Below the pieces are notes generated by a model that was given only the letters and a program-made list of their open reading frames with translations, did not search any database and was not told where the DNA came from. Shown here piece by piece: positions 24,401 through 37,873 of a stretch of DNA of 64,000 nucleotides (position 1 is the stretch's first letter; every line of letters begins with the position of its first letter). Location of the stretch: positions 1 through 64,000 of the forward strand of contig NW_026251713.1 of the NCBI RefSeq assembly GCF_025024155.1. The letters run 5' to 3'. The position numbers and the translations under genes are program-made. The DNA comes from Gamsiella multidivaricata (lineage: Eukaryota; Mortierellomycota; Mortierellomycetes; Mortierellales; Mortierellaceae).

Positions 24401-25875
24401 TTGATTCCACCAACCATCAAGGAGGAGCTCCAATATGTCACTTACTGATTCCAAGCATAATGCCGTGCAACAGGTGCAAATCGGAACGACTTTCCAAGTC
24501 CTCGCATGTCTCCAGGATCGGGAACAGCTTGTCGATGTAATTCTAAAGGCAAAAAAGAGAAACACAATTTCGATGTCAATTCGCGTGGTTCATAACTTGA
24601 GCCCCCTCATTTTCAAATCACATCTTTGAGCATAGTTTTGACGATTTGCAGAGTTAATACATACATCGATAATGATGAAGCCAGCCAACTTTTCCTTTTC
24701 GTTCAATCCATTCTGAGCCTCCTTGATCATATGTTCGATTTCTGCAAGATTGGAGATATCCGGGTCCGGAAGACTGATAAATTCGCCACTCCCTGCACCA
24801 TTAGCATCTGATGGATCCGAAAAGAGATCCTCGCCTACAATTCAGATAAATATGAAAATATAAGCACCACTGACCATACTAACACTCCTGTACAGCCTGG
24901 CGAACCCTTTCTTAAACATGTCAACTTTCTGTACCATAATGCTGCTGGACGTCGTTAATATTATCCCTAAAAAAAGTTAAATTTCGTGGTCGATTAGCAC
25001 TTTAGAACTTTAGCACTTTAGTGTTTTCCTTTACCTTTGTCTCTGACTTTTTTTTTTTTCCTTTCTTAGAGATGCAGCAACAATTACCATATCTCTCCGC
25101 ATCCTTCTGCCTCCTGAAAACTCAGCGCAAGATCCTCGCCATCGTCCTCGGTCCACACAATCAAAGTTTCTATGGAAGGCCAACAAGTTCGTGTCAGACA
25201 TGCACTGACTGCAGAAGATCTCAATGCACTCATGTTCATGATAGGTGTTACCTTGCTGCCTTTGATACAATTCTTCCCCAACCCTTATCCGAGATCTCAG
25301 CAAAATCTTGTCCTCCTCGTCCTCGGAGTGCACGATCAGGGTTCCTTCGGATTTATCCTAGATGAAAAGATACGTCCATGGAGGCGTGTGTTAGATTCCC
25401 ATCGGATATCACTGACCATTGATCCTCATGGCAACTCGACCATGGACGACGCGCCTTCTTCGTGCAAGCACTGGGATCGCGTGCGTATTCAAAATTATTA
25501 GATTCCACAGAGGTTACAGCTGCCGATCGTTGCAAATACAATCGTACGATTGCGCATGCAGTCCGCCGCCAAGTATTTGTTATGGTTTGCCGTTCTGACT
25601 ACCGAGTTGTCTCCTGGGACGTTGTAACGAAAACCCAAACAAAGCGTTGCTGAAGCAGTCGAATGAGATCCTGCCACCCTGATGCTGTGCCGTACGATGG
25701 TCCCAGAAGTGGCCGATGTAGTCGTGCAATAAACAGCCCTCCTATGTGATGGAATGCTCCTCAGGCTCCTTACCATGTTGAACTCGCATGAGCAGCGACC
25801 AGTGCCTTGATCGATCCATTGGTTGCCTGTGCTCAGCTTGTAGACCTTGACGCGCATCTTCACAAGCGGATCCAT
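21482..25875 (-). CDS. PSY2: Serine/threonine-protein phosphatase 4 regulatory subunit 3 (Psy2/SMEK)
   Basis: Targets the PP4 catalytic subunit to substrates such as phosphorylated H2AX in the DNA damage response. Twelve exons (25875-25774, 25357-25252, 25169-25088, 24966-24935, 24834-24665, 24542-24446, 24342-24265, 24167-23783, 23682-23279, 23171-23001, 22902-22733, 22618-21482) all close in phase to 977 residues. The N-terminal EVH1/RanBD-like domain has [19 protein letters not shown] and [19 protein letters not shown]. The SMEK core ([15 protein letters not shown] through FFDFIRN) and [11 protein letters not shown] follow. From about 660 the tail is acidic, Ser-rich and disordered, with basic patches. 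Exon 4 is only 32 bases and intron 1 is 416 bases. The first ATG in frame was taken as start. Confidence 0.93.
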
Positions 25876-26614
25876 GATGTCCAGACGCACAGCAGGCTAG
25901 ACGGCGGTGGCGGTGTTGGATCCCTGAGGTCGAAGGATTCAGAGATTAAACAAAAGGGAACAGGGCTGGAGGGAAGACGAATGAGATAGTACGTGTCCTT
26001 TGGCTCGAAATGGACGAGAAAGCGATGTGTTCACGTGTGCGGTCGAAGACAAGACTAGGAGTACCCGTCAATACGCTATTAGATCGAGTCGAAGTGGATG
26101 CAGGATGAACAGCGAGTTAGAAGGCGGGAGAGGGAGTAGGCTGCGTCGGTTGCTCCGCCGATAGAACGAGGGAAGTACCAAGTGGTCATGGTACGAAAAT
26201 CAATCGAATATGAAATATGACATATCCGCCAAGGGTGGCAATAGTCGGGCGAACTATTAGGTTTTGCACAGTAGGCTTCACACGCGATACAACAATGAGA
26301 AGTAAAAACATCCTCCGCAGCTCACCCACGCGCTCACTCACCCTGCACTCTTGTAGCAAAAAGACACAGACAACAACGACGGCGAAGGTAGGAGAACCAA
26401 GCCAGAGAGGGGGAGGATTGCAGTGCAGCTGGCACCCACCCCTTCTCGCACATCACAGCATCATGTGACGTGGGTGGATTGTTTATCTTTCTGCCTTTCT
26501 TTTTTTTTTTTTTTTTTTTTTTTTTGGGCCTTGTGTACACATATACTCTCTCCAACTGCACCAACTTTTGACCGCCACTTGTCCTCAGTTCATCCCATTC
26601 CATACATACCAAAG
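25876..26614. other. Divergent promoter region of PP4R3 and CGR1
   Basis: These 739 bases have no coding frame. A 26-base T run (26500-26525) lies 90 bases before the CGR1 start, followed by a pyrimidine-rich leader. Confidence 0.6.
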
Positions 26615-27134
26615 ATGGCCGCTAAGAATCCAGAGCCTCAGGAACAGGGGCGTCGCATTTCAGGAAAGGATTGGAAGATGTCAAAGACTGCAACACGCCG
26701 TTCGCAGATGCCCAAGGCCTTAAAGCAGACATATGCTGAACGTATGGCCAAGACCAAGCAGCTCAACATCGCCCGCGACATGGCCAAAGCAATGACACAG
26801 GAAAAGATTGACGACAAGCGCGTAAGTTTAAAGGAGCTATCAACTACATGGATCATAAAAAGTCGATATAGGGAGCGTCATGTTTGAACGTCGCAGTATC
26901 AGCATTTTGATCCGGTCCCCAATGTCATTGAAGTCGATTGTGGCACATACGGACATTGATACTGACCGATATGATTTCCATTCTGTGTTCCACATTTAGC
27001 GCAAGAGAGAGATCACCGAGGAAAGGAAAAAGATTCAGGAAGAAAAGGAGAGGATCGCAAGCTTGGCGGCCAAGATGTCCGCTAATAAGTTGAAGCGACT
27101 GAAGAAGAAGGCTGGCAACCTCAAGGGACGCTAA
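26615..27134 (+). CDS. CGR1: rRNA-processing protein CGR1
   Basis: Small nucleolar protein needed for 60S pre-rRNA processing (CCDC86 in animals). Exons 26615-26821 and 27000-27134 join in phase 0 (intron 26822-26999, GTAAGT...TTTAG), giving 113 residues against 120 in yeast. The family core RISGKDWKM is near the N-terminus. The C-terminal half is almost wholly Lys/Arg/Glu helix (KREITEERKKIQEEKERIA, KLKRLKKKAGNLKGR), a basic coiled coil. An AATAAA at 27198-27203 is a likely poly(A) signal. Confidence 0.93.
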
Positions 27135-27197
27135 AAACCGGCGACAGGACGCTTGCGACACACACCCACGCTCCCTCACTTTCTTGACTTTTTGTAT

Positions 27198-27203
27198 AAT
27201 AAA
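27198..27203 (+). terminator. AATAAA polyadenylation signal of CGR1
   Basis: The hexamer lies 64 bases after the CGR1 stop codon, in T-rich then A-rich sequence. Confidence 0.55.
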
Positions 27204-27416
27204 TCATCGATGCATTCATTCATTTCATACTGGAACACTAGCTAACTGAGGTGGTGTGACGTGCGAGTCCTCTTTTTTAACATTGGCCGGTGCTGAGGAA
27301 TGCCGCAGAACATCTTTTTTATTCCTTGACCAACCTCGCAGGCCACGCCAACACATCATCACTCTTTACACCCAACCTATTCATCCAACCTACTCACCCA
27401 GTATACGCCTCTCACA

Positions 27417-28568
27417 ATGATTAAAATCTGGACCATGAAGAAAGACAATCTTTCTATGGACAAGAAGAAGTCCAAAGTCAGTGCTGGCCAGATTCGAGTC
27501 CAGAAAGGTTGGAATGCTGTTCTTTATTGACTACTTTGCCTGCGCTTGCACTACAGCACACTCATGCTCACACGACCCTACTGCTTGCTCATTTGTGTGT
27601 TGCATCCCTAGATTTAAGTGAACTTGACCTGCCAAAGACTATGAAGATGACTTTTCCAGTTCCTGAGGATTTGCTCAATTTTGAGCTCGAGATTTCCCCT
27701 GATGAAGGTGAGAACACTTGGTACAGGACATGGAAGCAAAGGCGATTCAACCATGAAGACTGCATCAATCCCATGCCTTTTATGTGGACATACTCGGGAA
27801 ACATTACTGCGGATGAGAAAGAAGACTCTTCCACTGCGGATGAGAAAAAAAGACAAGACTTCCCTGCATTAGCCCTCAGTATTCGAGCGGCAGTATGCTG
27901 GTGGTAGAAGACGAGTAATGCGTCCACGTCAATCATATACACACAAGAATGCTATCAAAGTGGTCAAAGGACCATGAAGGAGCTGGATTCTGGACCCTAC
28001 TTATATTTGAGAGAAAATATACTTAGCAAGGGCTTCCTTTTTTTTTTTTTTTTTTTTTTTTACCTCTGATCCTAACTAAAAAGCGTTTGACCTCCTCTCC
28101 GCATAGGCTTCTACGCTGGCGGCACCTTCAAGTTCTCGTTTGCTGTGAATGGAAACTACCCCCACGATGCACCAAGTGTCAAGTGTTTGCAAAAGGTACA
28201 CACCCATTGCCACTTCCTTTGGCATATTCAGCACTTTCAATATGATCCAATGGCATTTGACTGAGTAACATTTTATTTTTATTTTTGCCACCAATTTGTA
28301 TGATTAGATCTACCATCCCAATATCCAGGCTGACGGCAAGATCTGTTTAAACATTCTGCGTGAGGACTGGAAGCCCGTGTTGACGCTAAACTCAGTCATG
28401 GTTGGACTCCAATACCTGCTCTTGGAACCCAACGCCGACGATCCGCTCAACAAGGAGGCAGCAGAGGACTTGCGAAACAACCGCCGCAACTTTGAAAACA
28501 ATGTCTACAAGAGTATTCGGGGAGGCACTGTCAACGGCGTTCAATACGACAATGTCATGACAAAGTAA
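27417..28568 (+). CDS. UBC12: NEDD8-conjugating enzyme Ubc12
   Basis: E2 enzyme that takes NEDD8/Rub1 from its E1 and neddylates cullins. Exons 27417-27507, 27612-27707, 28107-28195 and 28308-28568 close in phase to 178 residues. The N-terminal MIKIWTMKK docking peptide (MIKLFSLK in the human protein) engages the NEDD8 E1. The UBC fold follows, with YHPNI (HPN at 95-97) and catalytic Cys105 in [15 protein letters not shown], then [17 protein letters not shown]. Donor 1 (GTTGGA) is weak, and intron 2 is 399 bases with a 24-base T run. This E2 works in the same cullin pathway that F-box proteins such as the one at 5544-7069 serve. The linkage is probably chance. Confidence 0.95.
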
Positions 28569-28586
28569 TGGATCGGCAGCAAGATG

Positions 28587-28625
<39 letters not shown>

Positions 28626-29289
28626 AAAAAAGAAAAGCTACCCGCAACAGGATTAGGGACAAGTGAACACAAGACAGGACGGATCATCGACTCGAAAATC
28701 CATCTCGCCAAAAAGATCAATTTAAAATAAAGCAGTGGAACCGTATATTCAACGGTCAATGGAGTTTGAAGATCAATGACCGTGTGCTATATAGTGTTTT
28801 CTTGTCAGCCGAACGAACACGATGCGGCTCGGTCAACTTCAGCACTCGCCAATGTCCTTGTCAAGTTCGGCTGTGGATGTATGTACTTACTGGCGCGTGG
28901 GGTTGCGTCTGGGGCCCATACCGGGTGGTTGCTCGGCGAAAGATTATCCAGTGATGCCCAGCAGGAAAGCGCTTAAGCCGCCAGCCGCGCTCCCGTGTGG
29001 AGGAACAAAGTCGTCTCGGCAAAAATTTCTCCTTGCCTCGATCATCATTTCATGTGACGGAGACCTTAATTGGCCAGCCTCCCGCTGCGATCCTGCAATC
29101 CTGCAATCCTGCTGTCGCCTGCAGAGCTCCTCATTCCTCGCTATATATTCCACCCCTCCGTCGGTCTTCTTCCTTTTCTTCTCCACTCCTCTCTTGCTCC
29201 TCTCTCCATACTGACTTCTCTGTCCCTTCGGTTCCTTTCCCGCCCTTCATTTCCGTTACTCATTCAATAAAAACAACCGCAGCTCATCA
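28569..29289. other. UBC12 3' flank and DECR promoter, no gene
   Basis: It starts with a 36-base A run (28587-28622), only 18 bases after the UBC12 stop, on the coding strand. The rest has no coding frame. A TATATA-type element lies near 29140, and pyrimidine-rich sequence leads to the ATG at 29290. Confidence 0.55.
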
Positions 29290-30629
29290 ATGTCCAACCC
29301 AGTCGTTCCAACCAACTCTATCTTCAAGGAGGATATCCTCAAGGGCAAGGTTGCCTTTGTCACCGGTAAGAAACGGTCTTCGAATCAGTCATTGTTTCCC
29401 TTGTTTGACCTTTTGTCCTTTTCGTCAATTGTGCCTCCACTTCTGCATTATTACCAATCCACTATCCCAACTCACCGTCTGATTCATTATTGGCATATTA
29501 GGTGGTGGATCGGGTATCTGCAAGGGCATGGCCGAGGCATTAGCCCGCCATGGTGCCAAAGTGACCATTGTCAGCAGAACGTAAGCGATCCTGCAACCGC
29601 ATCCCCAACCCATGTCAGATTTCCCTCACGCAAGGACAACAGGACGCAATGAAAGGAACCGAGACTTTGCAGCATTTTGCGGGGAACCGATCGACCAATT
29701 GAAATTTTATTTTCTGTAGGGGTCGTCCAGCCGAAGTGGACCCGAATGATCACTGGCGATTGAAAGAAAATGAACACGACAATGAATACGCGTCTTGGAA
29801 CACACAGATAGATCCGACGAAAACGCGTTCTACATCCCCTTGGCTGAAAAAAGATGATCTCTAACACTCCCTGTTGCCTTTTCTATTGTTTTCAACAATT
29901 ATCCTCGATAGCCTCTCAAAGCTCGAGGCCGCCGCCAAAGAAATGCGCGCCTCGACTGGCGGCGAGTTCTTTGCAGTCGCTGCCGATGTCCGTGACCCCA
30001 AGCAGGTCCAGGCTGCAGTTGAAAAGCACATTGCCCACTACGGCCGCCTTGATATTCTGGTGAACGGTGCTGCTGGCAACTTCCTCTCGCTCTCACAGCA
30101 CCTCTCCTTCAACGCCTTCCGTTCCGTCATTGAGATCGATCTCATCGGAACCTTCAACACCACTAAATGCTGCTTCCCGTACTTGAAGGCCTCCAAAGGA
30201 AACATCATCAACGTCTCCGCGACTTTGCACTACAATGGCCAGGTTTTCCAGTCCCATGCCTCTGCCGCCAAGGCCGGTGTGGATGCTCTGTCACTCGTTT
30301 GGGCCAATGAATGGGGTCCCCTTGGAATCCGCTCCAACTGCATTGCTCCTGGCCCGATTGCCAACACTGTCGGCATGTCAAAGTTGGCACCGGATGCAGA
30401 GGCTGTCCGCGTGCCCATCGGTCGAATGGGCGAGGTCCGCGATATTGAACACGCAACCCTGTACCTAGCCTCCGAGGCCGGTTCATATGTCACTGGTCAA
30501 GTCCTGGTTGTTGATGGTGGTAACTGGTTGCAGCCTGGATTGGCTGCTGGATACCCAGACATTTGCCAGCAGGAACTCGACATTCGCTCCATCATGGAGC
30601 CCGAGAGCGGCAAGAAGGCTAAGCTGTAA
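29290..30629 (+). CDS. Peroxisomal 2,4-dienoyl-CoA reductase (SPS19/DECR2 type)
   Basis: NADPH-dependent reductase needed for beta-oxidation of unsaturated fatty acids with even-numbered double bonds. Exons 29290-29365, 29502-29580 and 29912-30629 close in phase (1, 2) to 290 residues. It is a short-chain dehydrogenase: TGGGSGI at 25-31, DILVNGAAGNFLSLS, INVSATLHYNGQVFQSHASAAKAG and NCIAPGPI. The usual SDR Tyr-x-x-x-Lys Tyr position is replaced in the AS-AAKAG segment, as is typical of dienoyl-CoA reductases. The C-terminal tripeptide is AKL, a type-1 peroxisomal signal variant. Intron 2 is 331 bases. Confidence 0.93.
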
Positions 30630-30858
30630 AGGATGTAAATTACTATGTAGCAAAGAAAAGCGCAAGCACGTCTTGCAATATAAATCCAAAGTACCAAAGA
30701 AAAACTAGCCACGGAAGAAAGACATCTGCGGTTGGCACCAAAGTCTTTTTTTTTTTTTTTTTTATTATCCAACAACTAATTCTTGAATTGCTCCAGAAAA
30801 CAATAACCCTCTCCGTCTTCAGAAGCTGCTCGACTGCTGCAAACTACTGTTGTTACTT

Positions 30859-33050
<2,192 letters not shown>

Positions 33051-35968
33051 TTACCATTTGGAACCGAACTTCTTCTTGGACTTGACAGCCGCCGCCATTT
33101 GCTTTGTCGTCAGTTGCGAGTTGGCTCCCACGGCTCCTAGCGCTGCGCCCGGACCAGAGTAGGGCTGCTGCTGCTGCTGCTGCTGGTAAGGACTCTGGGA
33201 TCCATAACTGGAGCCTGGCTGCTGCTGGTACTGCTGCTGTTGGAATTGCTGTTGAAATGGCTGTTGCTGCTGGTATGGCTGCTGCTGTTGCTGTTGGTAT
33301 TGCATAGGCAGCTGCTGAATCAATCCGGGCTGCTGAGGAGAGATTGGCGACATTGGCTGCTGTTGCATCTGACCTTGTGCGTAGGAGGAAGCCATCGCCG
33401 CAGGCGATGCTTGACCAGGAGCCGGCTGGCCCTGGAATGATCCCTGTTGTCCCTGCGAATATGGAGGTCGCATATTCAAATTCCTCATGCTCGGGGGCGG
33501 TGAGATAGGTGCCTGGTTTCCAGACCCAGGGAAGTAAGTGAACACAGACGCGGCCGACTGTGATGCCGTTGGAGGCTGGGGCGGCGCCGGGAATGAAGCC
33601 AACCCTGGAGCACCTTCAGACGTGGGAGCACCCTCGTTGGCCATGGAATTGTTCAGAGCCACGGCCATAGGCTGGAAGGAACCATTGCCGGTATTATTGG
33701 GGCCTGCGATTGGAGGCGTGATGGGTGGGGAGGAAACCGAAGCATCGTCTGGAAGGGTGGCGCTAGCGCCTCCGAGCGATGGCTGATAGTTGGCACGGAA
33801 CGAGGGCTGGGCCTGCAATGGATTGGCGAGAGATCCTAATCCTTGCTCCTTTTGCTGCTGGACACTACCCGTTGGTGAGGAACCAATAATCGATTGCCGA
33901 ACAGAGACCGAGATGGTCGGGTACTGGCCATTCGCAGGGGGTTTTCTAGATTTGCATTAGATCGACAGTAAGCAAGAGGTCCGATAGCTGTTAACACAAC
34001 GCTGCTCACCCTTCTCCTCCTTGAACGTGTGCAATGTCTTCACAGACAACAAGACTTGGCAGCACTTACAACTCCTGAACATAGGCGGTTGGGAAGATAC
34101 CGACATCCTTTTTGAGGATACCGCGCCACCAATCCGCATTCACTATCTCAGCGTCAAATAAAGTGTCCGTATTAGCAGCCAGCAAGATATCAAATTGTCG
34201 TGTTCACCGCATCCACTCTCCATGGTTACCAAATATAACATGACAGACACTTACAGAACTCGATGACGTTGATGATGTCGCCGACCTTGAAGGGCAAGTC
34301 GCCTTCGTCCTCGCCCGCAAAATCAAACAATGCTTGAGCGCGCGCAATCACCTGAATATTGCGGACCTCAGAGGTGATAGATACGCGACTACCGGTATCA
34401 GAAGTGGGCGAGGCAGGCACTGGATGCGACTGCTCCTGCTGTTGTACCGAGGGCTGCGGCTGCGGTTGGATCGGTGTCTGATAGGGACCAGTGATAGCGC
34501 CTTCCGGATGGACGCTCTGACTTGGACCGGGGGAAGAGGACGTCGTGAGACGAGCAGCCTGGATTGCAGCGGCAGCTGCAGAAGCTGCGGAAGCTGCAGA
34601 AGCGGCCTCATGAGTCTCTGGACTTAACGTGCTATTGAAGGAAGAATTGGACATATTGGAAGGGCGGTCCATACTCTTATTCTGATCAGTATGCGTTGCC
34701 AAAGGCTCAGCCTGATTGCCCTCTACACCCATCGCAGGAGTGGTTTGCAATGAAACCGCAGGCTGCAGCTGGTGATGATACTGTTGCTGCTGTTGTCCAG
34801 AAGGCTGGGAGGCTACTGGCTGCTGCTGCTGACCCTGATAAGACTGCTGCTGTTGCATCTGATAAGGATGTTGTTGACCCTGCTGTTGTTGCTGAATGGG
34901 CTGTTGGAGCTGATAATGTTGCTGCTGAAGTTGAGGTGTAGCTGATGCTGCGTTCGAGTCGCTTTGGAACGACTCATTGCGGCCATGAATGGGTGCTTGA
35001 ACAGGTGCCGCTGAACCAAGCGCAGGTCCGGCTGTCAGCGCCGCGCTCAAGGGTGCACCAGAGATAGCGCTAACAGGTTGGCCTGCACCATATGGCGCTG
35101 ACACTGGGGCTTGTCCTTGAACGAGATGCGGCTGAGGTGGTCCATATTGGGATGAAGGTGCCCCATAATGGCTATGGGACGGCCCGAACTGTGCCTGCTG
35201 TGATCCGTGCTGCGTCTGAGATGGTGGGAAAGCGCCTGTGGAGGCTGGATGAGACGGGCTTTCCGGATATGTGCTATGATGACCCTTGCCGTCCTTGGAG
35301 TCCCTCTTTGGATCCTTATGAAGAAGAGTGCTACGAATTGCACTCATCCAGCCCTTGCCCGCAGGCTTGGAAGACGACTCACTCGCCGATGAGTTGGCCG
35401 AAGAAGGTCCACCAGCATGGATTGGGTTATTCAGATCGGATCCAGTACGAATTGGCTGATGCGGCAGAGGCTGCTGTTGCTGCTGCTGCTGCTGGTAATA
35501 CATTTGCTGCTGTTGCTGCTGTTGTTGCTGATGCGCCTGATACTGTTGTTGCATATGATACTGCTGCTGCTGAAGGCTTTGCTGCTGCTGTTGCTGTTGA
35601 AGAGGCTGCTGTTGCTGTTGAAGGGGTTGCTGTTGCTGTTGAAGGGGTTGCTGTTGCTGTTGGAGAGGCTGCTGTTGCTGTTGGAGAGGCTGCTGTTGTT
35701 GTTGAAGAGGCTGCTGTTGCTGTTGAACAGGCTGTTGCTGCTGTTGAACAGGCTGCTGTTGCTGTTGAACAGGCTGCTGTTGCTGTTGAACAGGCTGCTG
35801 TTGCTGTTGAACAGGCTGCTGTTCCTGTTGAACAGCCTGCTGTTGCAATGGCTGCTCCTGGTATTGGAAAGGCTGTGACGAAGTTGGCTGCGAGCCTGGA
35901 GGCTGAACTTGCGTGGGGAACTGTACCGGTGCCTGCGACTGAATTTGAGGTTGTGGGATCGTCTGGTT

Positions 35969-36043
<75 letters not shown>

Positions 36044-37873
36044 ATACTGAGTCTCGGGTTGAGGTTGAAGTGTTGTGTTCTGTCCTGCCAGGTCCTGTCC
36101 CTGAGTTTGAGTCTGCGATTGCTGGCCTTGAGCATTAATTTTGACAGAGGACTTCGGCTTCGGCTGGTAAGGCTTTGGCTGGTAAGGCTTTGGCTGGTAT
36201 AGTTGGTAAGCCTGAACCGGCATTGCCAGAGGCTGCGGTATAATTTGATCCGGGAAGGCTGATGGGCCGGTTGAAGAGGTCGGCTCCGTATTTGTCTGGG
36301 GCAGCGCTTGGACGGACGGCGGGGGCTGGTAGGTCACTGGCGCATTGGACTCATCCTTGGGCGGTGGGGTCGGTCCACGCTGACCATTGTGCTTTCCAGA
36401 TTCCACAGATGCCATCAAATCCTTTGCATCGATCGACACTGCGGTGCTGGCAGACACATCATGGATATTGTGAGACGATGATGGCGGCTTGCCATGCGCA
36501 GTTGGCTGGCTGCCTTCCATCTCATTCAAGATATCGGAAATAGACATGGTGGCATCTTCACTAGGCGAGGGAAGATTGGGCTGATAGACATGACGTGATT
36601 GCTCGTGCTGTTGGTGTTGCTGGTGTTGCTGATGCTGTTGAGGGGTGATCAATGGGGGCTGGTAGACTACAGGCGGAGAGGATACTGGGTTGTAGATCGT
36701 GGGCTGCGCCGACAGGGGGCTGCTGGCTGCTAGAGGATGCTCATGTTTGGAGGACTGGGCCGTGGCGTTTCCGTGCTCATATTGCTCTAAATTAGCTGAG
36801 GCTGGGGGCACAGAACCATGGATGCTTCCCGCGCGCTCATCCTGTTTATCCTGACTAGCGTGCACAAGTGCGGCGGCAGAAGGGGAATCGAAGCGGGCTG
36901 TTGGTTGGGCAAGCGAAGAGTCCACAGAACCTTGCGAGATATGGTGCGAATGAGGCACGGCTGCGGCTGCGGCAACAGTAGCAGTAGCAGCCGCACTGGA
37001 GGTTTGTGTACGAACTTCCTCATAGAGAGCTTCAGTCGGCTTTGGGGATAAAACATTGGCATTGGAGTGGTTGGAGAAGAGCAGAGGCGGCAGCTCGGGC
37101 TTTGTAGAGGGAGGGCTGGGCGATGCTGAGAGCTCTCGGTCGCGGACAACTTGGATGGCCTCCTGTTCGTCCTCGTCGCCATCAGCTTCCTCCAGCACTG
37201 CAACTTCGCTATCGTCCTGATCTTGGTCGTCCGTTGCGCTTGTGGCCACAAGGTTGTCGAGCTCGCCCGTGGTCAAGTCGCTGCTCAGGTGGTCAGCTTG
37301 GGTATGCACCAACAGCTGCTCCTGCCTCAGCAAGCGTTCCTGTTCCTGGCGATCGGACTCGTGGTCGACCTCATCGCCGCTCTCGCTTGTGGCATCGTCT
37401 ACTTGGTGGTGCTGGTGAGAGTAGGGGTAGGTATTGTGAGCGGGGCTGTCGGAAGCGAGCGACGTCGACTCTACAGAGTTGACAATGATAGTGGATTTTC
37501 TGGAAGGCAGGACAAGCATTTGCAGGTCGCTATCGGGCGATTGCTTGCTCAGGTGTGGTTCCTGATGGGTCTGGTTATGCAGCGAGGCATTGCTCCAAGG
37601 AGCGGATATGGCTTGAAGGTCAAGTTTACATATCTCGGCCAAGACACTAATAAAAAAAAAAAAAGAGAACAGGAGGAAAGTGAGAACACTTGCATCTGAA
37701 TCGATAACGAGCTAATAGAGCGAGAAGGAGCATGGAAGAAATCAACTGAGGGGCTTGACTTACATCTTCAGGGAGTCGTCGGCGATGACACCCTGGTCGT
37801 GGAGGAAGGAGAGGTGGCTCTGCAGCGCCTGGATGATGTGTGAGCACGCAGCTTCGGCCACAGCGGAAGACAT
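33051..37873 (-). CDS. Lsb1/Pin3-like SH3-domain protein with a giant glutamine-rich insert
   Basis: Exons 37873-37764, 37646-34255, 34142-34070 and 33945-33051 close in phase (2, 1, 2) to 1489 residues. The first 45 residues (CSHIIQALQSHLSFLHDQG, then SLKIVLAEI) resemble the start of yeast Lsb1 and Lsb2/Pin3, which bind Las17/WASP. One SH3 domain lies at about 1137-1192 (AQALFDFAGEDEGDLPF, NADWWRGILKKDVGIFPTAYV). In yeast these parts are nearly adjacent. Here over 1000 residues intervene: acidic, then Pro/Gln-rich, including about 11 units of Q5-P-V/L and some 12 Q-A pairs. After the SH3 a second Q-rich tail ends in KSKKKFGSKW. A role in cortical actin is inferred from SH3 kinship only. Confidence 0.85.
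35582..35850. repeat. 21-base coding repeat encoding Q5-P-(V/L), about 11 units
   Basis: On the minus strand the unit encodes five Gln, Pro, then Val or Leu. PV units come first in the protein and PL units follow. Variation between neighbours is mostly at single positions, so the array looks recently amplified. It is in frame within exon 2 of the SH3 gene. Confidence 0.85.
35969..36040. repeat. (CTGTGC)12 hexanucleotide repeat
   Basis: Twelve perfect copies of CTGTGC encode alternating Ala and Gln on the minus strand, inside the Q-rich region of the SH3 gene. Perfect purity suggests active slippage. Confidence 0.9.

Noticed and set aside
25353..25541. An extra PP4R3 exon in intron 1
   Set aside because: Joining exon 1 directly to the exon at 25357 gives exactly the spacing expected between GTG and LIV/SE segments of the family. 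Any added exon would break it.
35969..36040. CRISPR-like array
   Set aside because: It is a pure hexamer microsatellite without spacers, inside a coding exon of a eukaryote.
35092..36138. Plus-strand 348-codon frame full of Ala-Val repeats
   Set aside because: It is an antisense shadow of the CAG/CTG-rich repeats in the SH3 gene.
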